A stretch of DNA of 64,000 nt from CAYPFY01 sp964410105 (lineage in GTDB: Bacteria; Bacteroidota; Ignavibacteria; UBA10030; SZUA-254): NCBI GenBank assembly GCA_964410105.1, contig CAYPFY010000007.1, positions 88,258 through 152,257 of the forward strand, in the 5' to 3' direction. The notes under the pieces are model-generated. The model made no database searches, was not told the DNA's origin, and worked only from the letters and a program-made list of their open reading frames with translations. A program made the translations under genes and the position numbers. Below, one piece after another: positions 24,780 to 34,457 of the stretch. The first letter of the stretch is position 1, and every line of letters starts with the position of its first letter.

Positions 24780-24808
24780 TTGACTAATCTTGGCGTTTTG
24801 GCTATATT
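24780..24808 (+). promoter_or_regulatory. Sigma-70-type promoter of clpC
   Basis: TTGACT (24780-24785) and TATATT (24803-24808) are separated by 17 bp. The predicted start near 24815 gives a leader of about 49 nt to the clpC ATG at 24864, with AGGGGAACC just upstream of it. Confidence 0.75.
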
Positions 24809-24863
24809 GAATGAGGAGAGGGATATAAGAGCGGTCGTTGCAATACTTTTGTAAGGGGAACCA

Positions 24864-27359
24864 ATGGAAGGAAATTTTTCAAATCGTGTCCAGGATGTCA
24901 TACGGCTTAGCCGGGAGGAGGCATTACGTCTCGGTCACGATTACATCGGGACGGAGCATCTGCTCCTCGGCGTAATCCGAGAGGGGGAAGGGATAGCCGT
25001 AAAAATCCTGCGCAACCTCGGGGTGGATCTCTACAAACTCAAGAAAGCAATTGAGGACACTGTGAGGACCTCCGGGGGGACCCTCACGATCGGCAACATT
25101 CCCCTGACGAAGCAGGCGGAAAAAGTTTTGAAGATCACCTATTTGGAGGCAAAGCTCTACAAATCCGATGTGATCGGCACGGAGCATCTCCTCCTCTCAT
25201 TGCTCCGCGATGACGATAACATAGCGGCCCAGATCCTCCACCAGTTCAACGTCCATTATGATGCCGTAAGGAACGAGCTTGACAACATCATCAGCGGCAA
25301 ACCATCGAGCCCGCCGGCCGCTCCCGCTGCGGAGAGAAGGGCGGAGAAATCAAAAACCCCGGTCCTTGACAATTTTGGCCGTGACCTGACGAAGCTCGCC
25401 CTGGAAGACAAGCTCGATCCGATAGTCGGGCGTGAGAAGGAGATAGAGCGCGTCGCTCAGGTTCTCAGCCGGAGGAAGAAAAACAACCCGGTCCTGATTG
25501 GGGAACCCGGTGTGGGAAAAACAGCGATCGCCGAGGGTCTGGCCCTCCGCATCATTCAGAAAAAAGTTTCACGCGTCCTCCACGACAAGCGCGTCGTCAC
25601 ACTGGACCTCGCGGCGCTCGTAGCCGGAACGAAATACCGCGGGCAGTTTGAAGAGCGGATGAAGGCAGTCATGAACGAGTTGGAGAAGGCAAAAGATGTC
25701 ATCCTCTTCATTGACGAGCTCCACACCATCGTCGGGGCCGGGGGGGCCTCCGGTTCTCTGGATGCGTCGAACATGTTCAAGCCGGCCCTCGCCAGGGGAG
25801 ATCTCCAGTGCATCGGTGCCACGACCCTAGATGAATACAGGCAGTACATCGAAAAAGACGGCGCCCTTGATCGTCGTTTCCAGAAGATCATGGTCGATCC
25901 GACGACGGTCGACGAGACCATTCAGATTCTCAAGAACATCAAGCACAAATACGAAGAGCACCACAACATCCGTTATGCGGACAAGGCGCTCGAGGCGGCA
26001 GTGCGTCTGAGCGACCGCTACATCACGGACAGATACCTGCCGGACAAAGCCATCGACGTCCTTGATGAAGCGGGCTCGCGGGTTCACCTTTCGAACATCC
26101 ACGTCCCGAAAGAAATCCTTGACCTGGAGGGAGAGGTTGAAAAGATCCGGCAATCGAAGAACCAAGTGGTGAAGAATCAGAACTTCGAGGAAGCGGCCCG
26201 ATTGCGCGATCTCGAAAAGAAGGTTCTCAACGACCTTGAGATCGCCAAGAGAGAGTGGGAGCTCAAGGCGCAGGAAGTCGTCTACGAAGTATCTGAAGAG
26301 ACGATGGCGGATGTCGTATCGATGATGACCGGGATCCCGGTCAACAAGATCGCCCAGTCGGAGTCTGACAAACTGCTCAAGATGGAAATAGCGCTCAGGG
26401 GCGTCATCGTCGGGCAGGATGAGGCGATCACAAAACTGAGCAAGGCTATTCGAAGGACGAGGGCAGGATTAAAGGACCCGAGGCGTCCCATCGGTTCCTT
26501 CATATTCCTCGGGCCGACGGGAGTTGGCAAGACGGAGATGGCGAAGGCGCTTGCCCGGTATCTCTTCGACTCGGAGGATGCGCTCATCCGGATTGATATG
26601 AGCGAGTACATGGAAAAATTTAGCGTCTCCCGGCTAGTGGGGGCTCCTCCGGGATACGTCGGATACGAGGAGGGGGGTCAGCTCACGGAAAAGGTGCGCA
26701 GGAAACCGTATTCCGTCGTCCTCCTTGACGAGATCGAGAAGGCACATCCGGACGTTTTCAACATTCTTCTCCAGGTCCTTGACGACGGCATACTCACCGA
26801 CAGCCTCGGGAGAAGAGTTGATTTCAAGAACACCATCCTGATCATGACCTCGAACATCGGGGCGCGCGACATACGATCGAGCGGCGGATTCGGCTTCGGC
26901 ACCGACACCCCGAAGGACAATTACAAGGCGATGAAAAACACCATCGAGGATGCAGTGAAGCGGGTATTCAACCCCGAATTCCTCAATCGAATTGACGATA
27001 CGATCATCTTCCATAACTTGGAGCGCGAGCACATCGGTTTGATCATCGACATCCAGATGCAGGAACTTGTCAAGCGGATGGCCACGATGGAGATCAAGAT
27101 CCAGCTCACGAAGCAGGCGAAGGAATTCCTTGTGGACAAGGGTTATGACCCGGCATTTGGGGCGAGGCCTCTCCGGCGTGCGCTCCAAAAATATGTTGAG
27201 GATCCGATCGCCGAAGAAATCCTGCGCAACAAGTTCGGTCAGGGAAGCATCATCAGGGTAAAATTCAACAAAAAGACCGAGATGTTGAAATTTGCGGAGA
27301 GTTCCAAGAAGGGGAAAGGAAAGGCAGAGGCCGAGCAGAGCAACGCCAAAGTCTCCTAA
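24864..27359 (+). CDS. clpC: Clp protease ATPase subunit ClpC
   Basis: An 831-residue AAA+ unfoldase that feeds ClpP. Residues ~5-145 are the two Clp-N repeats (LGHDYIGTEHLLLGVIREGEG and SDVIGTEHLLLSLLRDDDN). The first AAA+ domain has Walker A GEPGVGKTAIAEG (from ~213) and Walker B ILFIDELHT. A UVR/middle region follows (NFEEAARLRDLEKKVL, ~435-450), which marks ClpC rather than ClpA/ClpB. The second AAA+ domain has GPTGVGKTEMAKAL (from ~549), and the C-terminal domain includes FGARPLRRALQKYVEDPIAEE. An FGF triplet in the second AAA+ domain may serve as ClpP-contact loop. It is monocistronic by its own promoter and terminator; no ctsR, mcsA or mcsB nearby. Confidence 0.97.
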   Translation: MEGNFSNRVQDVIRLSREEALRLGHDYIGTEHLLLGVIREGEGIAVKILRNLGVDLYKLKKAIEDTVRTSGGTLTIGNIPLTKQAEKVLKITYLEAKLYKSDVIGTEHLLLSLLRDDDNIAAQILHQFNVHYDAVRNELDNIISGKPSSPPAAPAAERRAEKSKTPVLDNFGRDLTKLALEDKLDPIVGREKEIERVAQVLSRRKKNNPVLIGEPGVGKTAIAEGLALRIIQKKVSRVLHDKRVVTLDLAALVAGTKYRGQFEERMKAVMNELEKAKDVILFIDELHTIVGAGGASGSLDASNMFKPALARGDLQCIGATTLDEYRQYIEKDGALDRRFQKIMVDPTTVDETIQILKNIKHKYEEHHNIRYADKALEAAVRLSDRYITDRYLPDKAIDVLDEAGSRVHLSNIHVPKEILDLEGEVEKIRQSKNQVVKNQNFEEAARLRDLEKKVLNDLEIAKREWELKAQEVVYEVSEETMADVVSMMTGIPVNKIAQSESDKLLKMEIALRGVIVGQDEAITKLSKAIRRTRAGLKDPRRPIGSFIFLGPTGVGKTEMAKALARYLFDSEDALIRIDMSEYMEKFSVSRLVGAPPGYVGYEEGGQLTEKVRRKPYSVVLLDEIEKAHPDVFNILLQVLDDGILTDSLGRRVDFKNTILIMTSNIGARDIRSSGGFGFGTDTPKDNYKAMKNTIEDAVKRVFNPEFLNRIDDTIIFHNLEREHIGLIIDIQMQELVKRMATMEIKIQLTKQAKEFLVDKGYDPAFGARPLRRALQKYVEDPIAEEILRNKFGQGSIIRVKFNKKTEMLKFAESSKKGKGKAEAEQSNAKVS

Positions 27360-27377
27360 TTTTTGAGGAAACCGATC

Positions 27378-27417
27378 AGCCCTTGTCCTCCCATTATCGG
27401 TGGGACAAGGGCTTTTT
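27378..27417 (+). terminator. Rho-independent terminator of clpC
   Basis: An 11-bp perfect stem (AGCCCTTGTCC 27378-27388 with GGACAAGGGCT 27403-27413) is followed by TTTTT. It begins 18 bp after the clpC stop and lies directly upstream of the peptidase gene. Confidence 0.92.
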
Positions 27418-27429
27418 CATTCCTTCACC

Positions 27430-28458
27430 ATGGTACTGTCAAAGCATCATCCGCGAGTACGGGAGCTCTCCTTCCAGCAGCTTCTCAACCAGCGGGTCTG
27501 CGATCTGGACCTGCGGTTTGAGGGCGTTCTTCGCGCATGCCTCATCCAGATCAGGCGGGAACTGAAGCAAAAGCACATCGGTTTTTTCCCTCACTTCTAT
27601 TTTGGCGACGAGCCGTGGGGTTGCATAAACCGGACCGGATCGGTGGAGATCCCCTTCTTCCTGGCCAATCGGGATCTGCGCCGCCTAGCCGAACGGTATT
27701 ATCTTACCTATTCAAAACACGAAATCCTCAAAGTTCTCCGACACGAAACGGGCCATGCGATCAACTATGCGTACAAAGTCTGGACTAGACCGGAATGGAA
27801 GCATTTCTTCGGAAAATTTCAGAGGCCATACAGAAATTTTTACAACTTTGTTCCGGGGAGCAAAGACTACGTGCTGTACCTTCATCACATGGGGAATCCC
27901 CACTATGCCCAGAAGCATCCGGATGAGGACTTTGCGGAAACCTTTGCGGTCTGGCTTGATCCCGGCACGAAGTGGAAGTGGAACTATCGATCGTGGCCCG
28001 GCGCCCTGGAGAAGCTTAGATATATAGAGAGGCTCTTCCGGGCCGACCGCGTAGCCGAGCGACGTCCGCTGCGCGTGAAGTACGACGAATCCTGCAACTA
28101 CCGGACAATCAAAGCGACGGTGGCGGAATACTTTGCCATTGAGAAAAAGGTCGATCCACGGGTTAAAGAGTACCTGCAGGATCTCAAGGAGATCTTTTCA
28201 CGCGGCTCTCTCCGGCGCCGGAAACTCATACGCGCGGACCTGTTCATCCACAACTATTCTGACTATCTCGAAAAGGAGCTTGTGACATGGATCGCGAAAG
28301 CGGATCGCCGTGATGTCCGAAAATACCTCAGAGAGCTCGAGACCCTCTGCGCGTTGAACAACCTCCAGCTCAGGCCCGACCAGGCCACCGAGAAACTTGT
28401 CGAGCTCGTCATCATCTCGACATACCACCTCCTGAAGCGCCTCCGTTTCATCCACTGA
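27430..28458 (+). CDS. Putative zinc metallopeptidase (HETGH motif)
   Basis: A 342-residue protein with LRHETGHAINYAYK, where His105, Glu106 and His109 form a zincin HExxH site, and HPDEDFAETFAVWLDP at about residues 162-177, whose acidic residues may supply the third ligand (a gluzincin-like arrangement). There is no signal peptide, so it appears cytoplasmic. It resembles a family annotated as putative zinc-binding metallopeptidase; no substrate is known. The start ATG at 27430 is chosen because an in-frame GTG at 27400 falls in the loop of the clpC terminator. It has only a weak ribosome site, so low expression or read-through from clpC is possible. Confidence 0.8.
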   Translation: MVLSKHHPRVRELSFQQLLNQRVCDLDLRFEGVLRACLIQIRRELKQKHIGFFPHFYFGDEPWGCINRTGSVEIPFFLANRDLRRLAERYYLTYSKHEILKVLRHETGHAINYAYKVWTRPEWKHFFGKFQRPYRNFYNFVPGSKDYVLYLHHMGNPHYAQKHPDEDFAETFAVWLDPGTKWKWNYRSWPGALEKLRYIERLFRADRVAERRPLRVKYDESCNYRTIKATVAEYFAIEKKVDPRVKEYLQDLKEIFSRGSLRRRKLIRADLFIHNYSDYLEKELVTWIAKADRRDVRKYLRELETLCALNNLQLRPDQATEKLVELVIISTYHLLKRLRFIH

Positions 28459-28479
28459 GCCGTTCGACCGGCCCGGGCG

Positions 28480-31400
28480 TCAGAAGTACACCTTGATGGT
28501 CGTCAGCGAAAACTTCCTCGTCTGCACACCCACGGCGTTCTTGCGCACAACGAGATCCTCCTTATCCTCTTCAAGCAGATTGGACATGACTGCTTTTCGT
28601 GGAGACCGGGGGAGAGTGATGACGGCATCGGAATTCCGGCCTTCCGATTCGTACCACTGCAGAATCCAGGCATCGGAGTCTTCGGCCTTCTTCATCATCG
28701 TCAGGACAAGGTTCCCAGGGTCGAGCCGGAGAAACGAATGTGACGGAGATAATGTGCCGGCGTGACGGCGGGCCGGGAAACAGAGCAGCGGGGAATTGTA
28801 CTCGTATCCATGGCGCACAGTCCCGCCGGATTTCCAGTCCCCTTCGTGGGGAAAGAGGGAGTACTCGATAGAATGCTTGCCGCGATCTGCTGTGGGGTCG
28901 GGCCATTTGGGGGATCGGAGCAGGGAGAGGCGGATAATGCTCCCCTTGATATCGTAACCGTACTTCGAACGATTGAGAAGGCTGACCCCAAAGTTTTCGT
29001 GAGAAACATCCGCCCACCGTTCTGCAGGCACTTCGACCTTTGCCCTTTCCCATCGATCCACCATGCCCGTCGACCGTGATATCGTCCCGTAGGGGATCTC
29101 ATACGTTGCAAGGGAATCGGAGAATGAGAGAGGAAAGGCAACCTTCACCATCGTCTTTTCTTCCCACCAATCTGCGTCGGTGCGGAATTCGATACGGTCG
29201 AGCGATCGATAGAGCACGACATCCTGCGTGAAAAACGAGCTCGGGTAATCCGGCGTGGGGGGATCCTTCTGGGTTCCGGGTTTGAGATAGTCCCAGGAAA
29301 TGCGCACAGTAGCCCTAACCGGTCCCCTCTCGACTATTCTGACGCTCCGGAGGCGGAGAGGGAATCGGGAGCCAGTAAGTCCGATATTCCAAGCATCCCA
29401 GGCCTTCGGCTTATCCTCGAGCATTTGAAGCTCATTTCCGCGCCCAGCCAGTATTTCCCTGTGATTCCGTTTATCGAGAATACTCTTCATCCAGCCCGAG
29501 TCTTTATCCACCACAACCCGGAAAAACTCATTCTCCAGAGTGCCCTCATCGCCGGCAAAAAGGAGTGACGAAGCCTCATCCGCGGTGACCGATTCTCGGG
29601 ACCCTCTTTTCCGCGCTGAACCGGCTGGCGCATTATTGTCCTTCTCGGGACCCTTCGGCGACTGGCTCCTTAGCCCGAACAGTCTGTAGCCCATCGCGGG
29701 AATATCGCGACCCAGAAAGAGGATAGATCTATCGTATTTATCTTTCTCGACGATCTGTGAGGGCACCTCCCTCCCGCGGTCATCGAATATTGCGTATTCA
29801 CCGGTGCTACCGGCCGGGAGCGGAGCCGCAACAACATCCGTACGCGCCCATGAGAGGGTATTCATGACAACCAGGGGATCGCCCTGCAGGCCGGATGTAT
29901 TTATATTCTGCGTGATGTGGTCGAGAGAGCTATTCAGCTCAAAAGTTCCGATCGTTCGAGCATGCTCAAATTTCTCCGTCGCATCGATATAATTCTCCCG
30001 GATGCCTGATCCGGGGAGGATATCATGAAACTGGTTAAAAAGCACATTCCGCCAGGCTTCCTCGATATCGGAACCGGCGTAGTGCCTTCCAAAGAGAGTA
30101 GCGAGCGTCGACGTCTTCTCGACATTCGTCAGGAGCACTTCGCTCTTGCGGTTCCATTCCTTCATTTTCGCCTGCGTTGTAAAAGTGCCTTGGTGATACT
30201 CGAGATAGAGCTCGTCTTTCCAGACCGGGATCTTGCTCAGATCGGATCCCTTCACCCATCTGAGGTAGCCTGCAGCGGTCCCATACTCGATCGCCGGGTA
30301 GAGATCGAGCCCTTTCAGATGCTCAATTCGGTCTAGCATCTCGGGAGAGGGTCCCCCCCCGTGATCGCCCACCCCAAAGAGGATAAGCATTTTGGTCAAT
30401 CCGGTATTCGCGTCAAATTGCCGGAGCCAGTCCACGAGCGCGAAAGGGTCGTCGACCGTATTGACATAGTCGAAGGGAAAATAGGTAAGAAGGCGCGAGC
30501 CGTCTGGGCTTTGCCACCAGAAAAGTCGGTAGGGAAAAACATTCTCCTCGTTCCAGCCGATCTTCTGCGTAATGAACGCGTCCACTCCGGCATTCGCGTA
30601 GAACTCCGGCATATTCCAGTTATAGCCGAACGAATCTGGGTTCCAGCCGATTGTGACATCGGCGCCAAGTTTTTTCCGGAAAAAGCGTTTGGCATAGAGG
30701 AGATGATGAGACCACGATTCTCCTCCGGGCAAGTTGCAATCCGGTTCGACCCACATTCCTCCCACCACTTCCCACCTGCCATCGCGGACACGGCCCTGGA
30801 TCTTTCCGAAGAGATCGGGATAGAGCCTTTCCATCCAGTCATAGTACGCTGCGGCGCTTTGCGTATAGGTGAAGTCGGGCCGCTCCTCCATCATCTTGAT
30901 GACGGAGGTGAACGTATTCCTGCACACCTCGATCGTCTCCTTGTCGCGCCACAGCCATGCCGCGTCGATGTGTGCGTTCGCGTCGAAGTAAAGAGTATAT
31001 TTTTTCACAAAATCGCGGACGGGGCCGAGGCGGGAACGAACCAGCGCGAGGGACCCGTTGAACTTCCCCGTATCACCCTCGCCGAGCGCACGGACATCGA
31101 CGCTCTGGGCAAGATCCTCGAGGAGCGCGCGGAGGCGGACTTTCTCCTCACGGTTCGTCTTCGAGTTATCGATATGGGGATCCTCCTTTTTCCGTGAGCT
31201 CGTCTGATATGTATCGAACCCGAGAAGTTTTTCCGCGACCCGCATGCCGAGGGAAAAATCCCCGATGGCAGAACGAAGCCCCGAGGTCCTTTCAGTCTGG
31301 ATCTGAGCCCGGAGCAACCGCAGGGGGCCTCCGGTATTAATCGCCTTGATAGCGATCAGGAATTTTTCGCCTGGCCGCGCGTCCTTCGTCAGTTCAAACT

Positions 31401-31785
31401 CACCGTCCCAGGGGAAAAACCCCTTGCTTTCCCCATTGACCCAGAGGTATCCGTAGTCATCGACCGAAACGAGAAACCTGATCGGGCCGGAGATTGGCTG
31501 GCCGAGGTACCGGGAGGGAAGAACGATCTCCTTCCTGATCCAGCACGAGTCGGGGTAGATTGACTGATTGAGAGAGAGATTCTCCCATCTCGAGTCGTCG
31601 AATCCTGCTTTCGTGGGATCGCCCGTCATCCCGCGAAGAGATTTGAGATCCGGGCTGACCTTCCAGGAATCATAGGAAGTCATGCTCAGGGAATCAAGGG
31701 TACGAACGAGCACGTCGACGTGAGATTGCGAGAAAAGGAGAGACGCTGCGCCGAGAGTCAGAATCAGAAGCGAGGGTACCATCAT
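28480..31785 (-). CDS. Exported GH38 alpha-mannosidase
   Basis: About 1101 residues. The signal peptide is MMVPSLLILTLGAASLLFSQ, and the start at 31785 is chosen because earlier codons run into the upstream gene. An N-terminal jelly-roll-like carbohydrate domain (SWKVSPDLKSL, WENLSLNQSIYPDSCWIRKEI) precedes the GH38 catalytic domain: HIDAAWLW with zinc His/Asp near residue 272, and GWNPDSFGYNW near 383 with the nucleophile Asp. WVEPDCNLPGGES is another family motif. The C-terminal half has the GH38 beta domains. It acts on alpha-mannosides in the periplasm or outside. It may be the last gene of the ABC importer unit (67-bp gap upstream). Confidence 0.92.
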   Translation of the reverse strand: MMVPSLLILTLGAASLLFSQSHVDVLVRTLDSLSMTSYDSWKVSPDLKSLRGMTGDPTKAGFDDSRWENLSLNQSIYPDSCWIRKEIVLPSRYLGQPISGPIRFLVSVDDYGYLWVNGESKGFFPWDGEFELTKDARPGEKFLIAIKAINTGGPLRLLRAQIQTERTSGLRSAIGDFSLGMRVAEKLLGFDTYQTSSRKKEDPHIDNSKTNREEKVRLRALLEDLAQSVDVRALGEGDTGKFNGSLALVRSRLGPVRDFVKKYTLYFDANAHIDAAWLWRDKETIEVCRNTFTSVIKMMEERPDFTYTQSAAAYYDWMERLYPDLFGKIQGRVRDGRWEVVGGMWVEPDCNLPGGESWSHHLLYAKRFFRKKLGADVTIGWNPDSFGYNWNMPEFYANAGVDAFITQKIGWNEENVFPYRLFWWQSPDGSRLLTYFPFDYVNTVDDPFALVDWLRQFDANTGLTKMLILFGVGDHGGGPSPEMLDRIEHLKGLDLYPAIEYGTAAGYLRWVKGSDLSKIPVWKDELYLEYHQGTFTTQAKMKEWNRKSEVLLTNVEKTSTLATLFGRHYAGSDIEEAWRNVLFNQFHDILPGSGIRENYIDATEKFEHARTIGTFELNSSLDHITQNINTSGLQGDPLVVMNTLSWARTDVVAAPLPAGSTGEYAIFDDRGREVPSQIVEKDKYDRSILFLGRDIPAMGYRLFGLRSQSPKGPEKDNNAPAGSARKRGSRESVTADEASSLLFAGDEGTLENEFFRVVVDKDSGWMKSILDKRNHREILAGRGNELQMLEDKPKAWDAWNIGLTGSRFPLRLRSVRIVERGPVRATVRISWDYLKPGTQKDPPTPDYPSSFFTQDVVLYRSLDRIEFRTDADWWEEKTMVKVAFPLSFSDSLATYEIPYGTISRSTGMVDRWERAKVEVPAERWADVSHENFGVSLLNRSKYGYDIKGSIIRLSLLRSPKWPDPTADRGKHSIEYSLFPHEGDWKSGGTVRHGYEYNSPLLCFPARRHAGTLSPSHSFLRLDPGNLVLTMMKKAEDSDAWILQWYESEGRNSDAVITLPRSPRKAVMSNLLEEDKEDLVVRKNAVGVQTRKFSLTTIKVYF

Positions 31786-31852
31786 AACGCCACCATCTTT
31801 GCGAGGAGGATTTTTCTTGAATGTACTGTTCCGGAAAGAGATGTGCAATCTG

Positions 31853-33847
31853 TTACGGATTTGCGAGAGCCTGGAGGAACCGCCTGGCGAGCGCTGCGCC
31901 TTGAGCATCATGTGTAAGGGTAAGATAGCGCTGGAAATACTGCTTCGACGCAGAAGGTTTGTTCAAATTATGGAAGCAGAGGGCAGCATTGAAACAGGCG
32001 TCTGCGTAGGAGGGATCCAGTTCCAGGGCGCGGATAAAATAGGATTGCGTCGTTTCGCACGGAAGATTGGAATGAAGCATCAGCACGCCGACATTGTTAT
32101 AGGAGATTGGCGAGGACGGGTTGAACGACAAGCCCGTCTTGGCAGTTTCCAGCGCTTCGGCAAGACGATTCTGTGCTGCATAGATACTGGAGAGGTTTAT
32201 GTAAATCTCGGGCAGAGTCGTATGAAGGGTGATGGCCTTCTCTTCGGCCCGCACTTCATTGAGCGTATCGCCAGAAAGATGGTAGACATTTCCGAGGCCT
32301 CCCCAGATTCGGGAGCTAAGGGAATCGATCGAAAGATACCTCCTGAAATATTCAACCGACCGTCGTGCATCTGCCCGTCTCCTGAAATAGATCGCCAGTT
32401 CCTCATAGGCGGCTGTGAGCGATTTTGGTCCCCAGATCCGTCGATCGGGGAGCATCTCAAACCGGGCCAGGGCCAGATTCTCCGTGGCATTTAGACAGAT
32501 GAAACCTGTGGTGTGAAGCAGGCTGATTCCGATCATCATCACCATCAGCTCCCGTCTTATCCCATTCTCGGGCAGAAAGCGGAGGCAGGCAAACCCGGCG
32601 GCTGCCACTGCTCCAAGGCTGTAGGGTGCCAGAAGATCCCAGTCTCTGCTCATACCGAGATCCAGATTGATCGCCAGCGAGCAGGTGATTCCGCCGGCCG
32701 CGACGAGGGCGAGAAAGGCCCAGCGTGTTTCCTGGAACGACGCTTTCGTACGGCACACACACGCGACGGCGATGGGGGTAACGAGGGCAAACGGTGCCAA
32801 CAGCATCTGGAGATTTGCAAATTCCTCGAAATGTCGCACGGAGAGGAGTGGATATGCCTGCTGGCCGAGAGTCACATTAAGAAGCGGAAGAAGGTGAGAC
32901 TGCGACTGAAGGAACAAATCGAAGAACTGCCCGAAAGAATAGCCGCACAACCAGAGGATTGTCACGACAACGCTCACTGATGCGACCAGAGAAGGGGGAA
33001 TTTCCATGGTCCGTTTCTGCCGTATCGCATAAGAAAGAAGGAGGAGAAGAGCCGGTGCCATACACAGCATCAATAAATGGAGCGTGAACAACACGCCGAA
33101 GGCCATGGATGGAAGTACGAGGTGAACGGAGCCCTTCAGATAGAGGAGCGACAGCCAGATAAAGAGAAGAAGCCCGGCGCACACGGGAGCATAATTCTCC
33201 ACGTACCCGAAGAAGAGCTGGCTTGTCCCGGTGGAGACCACGAAGAGAAAGAAAATAAACCGCTCGAGGGGATCGCGGAGGATGCTACCTGAGATGAGAG
33301 AGACGAGCGCGACTGAAATGGCCCCGCAGGCGATACTCACAGCCTGGACGGGAAACGCCTCCGAAGGCAGAAACCCCAGGACCGAACACAGCTCCCAGCT
33401 TTTCCACATGAGCAATCCGGGAAGGGGTTCGTGGGTAAAGAGATCGGGGATCTGGGAGGAATGATGGATCGTTTTCAGAAGGCGGAGGATAAGCGTTCCA
33501 TCCCCGAGGAGAAGGAACCTTTCGCGGCCGAACCAGAAGAGAGCGATGGCAAAAGGAAGAAACAGGCCGATAAGGAACCCCCTCCTCGCGGCTCTCGGCC
33601 CACGCTGGAAAGACGAAACAGCGCGCTGGAGGGTGGCGAGGACGGTCTTCTGGACAGTCGGGAAAAGAAAGAGCGCCATAAGCAGAAGTGTTCCGGCGCT
33701 CATCACGGGGGAAAAGAAGGACAGGAAGTGAAAACCCCAGTTAAGGCCGGACGGGTAGAGGGTAGCGTAGAGGTGGAGGCACACGATCAGGCCGCCGGTC
33801 AAGGTCAGAACGAACCGAAGGAGAGAATATGAAACGGAATTCGGCAA
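31853..33847 (-). CDS. Membrane glycosyltransferase-like protein with C-terminal TPR repeats
   Basis: A 664-residue protein. Residues ~1-440 contain about ten to twelve membrane helices in a GT-C/ArnT-like layout; the LLGDGTLILRLLKTIHH and HEPLPGLLMWKSW segments would fall in the first outer loop, where such enzymes keep catalytic acidic residues. Residues ~485-655 hold TPR motifs (WGGLGNVYHLSGDTLNEV, LPEIYINLSSIYAAQNRLAEALE, ADACFNAALCFHNLNKPSAS). Glycosyl transfer from a lipid carrier is a guess from the fold. It is 10 bp from the barrel gene upstream and 67 bp from the alpha-mannosidase downstream. Confidence 0.75.
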   Translation of the reverse strand: MPNSVSYSLLRFVLTLTGGLIVCLHLYATLYPSGLNWGFHFLSFFSPVMSAGTLLLMALFLFPTVQKTVLATLQRAVSSFQRGPRAARRGFLIGLFLPFAIALFWFGRERFLLLGDGTLILRLLKTIHHSSQIPDLFTHEPLPGLLMWKSWELCSVLGFLPSEAFPVQAVSIACGAISVALVSLISGSILRDPLERFIFFLFVVSTGTSQLFFGYVENYAPVCAGLLLFIWLSLLYLKGSVHLVLPSMAFGVLFTLHLLMLCMAPALLLLLSYAIRQKRTMEIPPSLVASVSVVVTILWLCGYSFGQFFDLFLQSQSHLLPLLNVTLGQQAYPLLSVRHFEEFANLQMLLAPFALVTPIAVACVCRTKASFQETRWAFLALVAAGGITCSLAINLDLGMSRDWDLLAPYSLGAVAAAGFACLRFLPENGIRRELMVMMIGISLLHTTGFICLNATENLALARFEMLPDRRIWGPKSLTAAYEELAIYFRRRADARRSVEYFRRYLSIDSLSSRIWGGLGNVYHLSGDTLNEVRAEEKAITLHTTLPEIYINLSSIYAAQNRLAEALETAKTGLSFNPSSPISYNNVGVLMLHSNLPCETTQSYFIRALELDPSYADACFNAALCFHNLNKPSASKQYFQRYLTLTHDAQGAALARRFLQALANP

Positions 33848-33857
33848 GATCCCCGCG

Positions 33858-34457
33858 TTAGAACATATACAGATGCGCGCCGATCACGGCCCGGAGGCCC
33901 CCGAAATCCCCGTACAACTCCTTCTGGCGGGAGCGCCGGTAATCATACAGGAGGTCGATGAAGAACGAGACATGGGGATCGCCCGACAACTCCTCGATCC
34001 CCACGCCGCCGAAATACCCGATCTTTCGATCCGCCTCTGCCGTTTGAGTCGGCGTCTGCGAGCTCGATAGCTGTTGCTTGACGGTGATCCGATTAATGCC
34101 TGCGGAGAGGCGCACAAAGATGGTCGGCGAAATCGGCTGTTTATTCAGGAGGCCGATATGCAGAATCCTTTCATCGAGAGAAATGGTGCTGTCGTTGGAG
34201 GCATTGAGGAGAGCCTCGGGTTTAAAAAACGAGTAGTCGACGATTATGAAGAGGTTAGTCTGCACGGGAAGACAAGCGCCACCCCCGTAGATCAGGTCAG
34301 AGGATGATTTGAACGCATCCTTGAATTCGGTACTGGAGGGAAAAAACAGACCGCCGAACGCTGACACGATAAATGGGGGCTGCTGTGCCTGCGAGGTCGA
34401 GACGGCGAAAAACAACAACAATGCGCCGATAAGAGAGGGAAGCCATCGGATAGTCAT
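33858..34457 (-). CDS. Outer-membrane beta-barrel-like protein
   Basis: A 199-residue protein with a signal peptide (MTIRWLPSLIGALLLFFAVSTSQAQ) and alternating hydrophobic strands. It ends in AVIGAHLYMF; a C-terminal Phe preceded by an aromatic pattern is typical of outer-membrane barrels. The length fits a small 8-strand barrel. The start at ATG 34457 overlaps the permease stop (TGATG), arguing for co-translation with the sugar importer. It could be an outer-membrane component or a conserved hypothetical barrel; the specific role is unknown. Confidence 0.75.
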   Translation of the reverse strand: MTIRWLPSLIGALLLFFAVSTSQAQQPPFIVSAFGGLFFPSSTEFKDAFKSSSDLIYGGGACLPVQTNLFIIVDYSFFKPEALLNASNDSTISLDERILHIGLLNKQPISPTIFVRLSAGINRITVKQQLSSSQTPTQTAEADRKIGYFGGVGIEELSGDPHVSFFIDLLYDYRRSRQKELYGDFGGLRAVIGAHLYMF

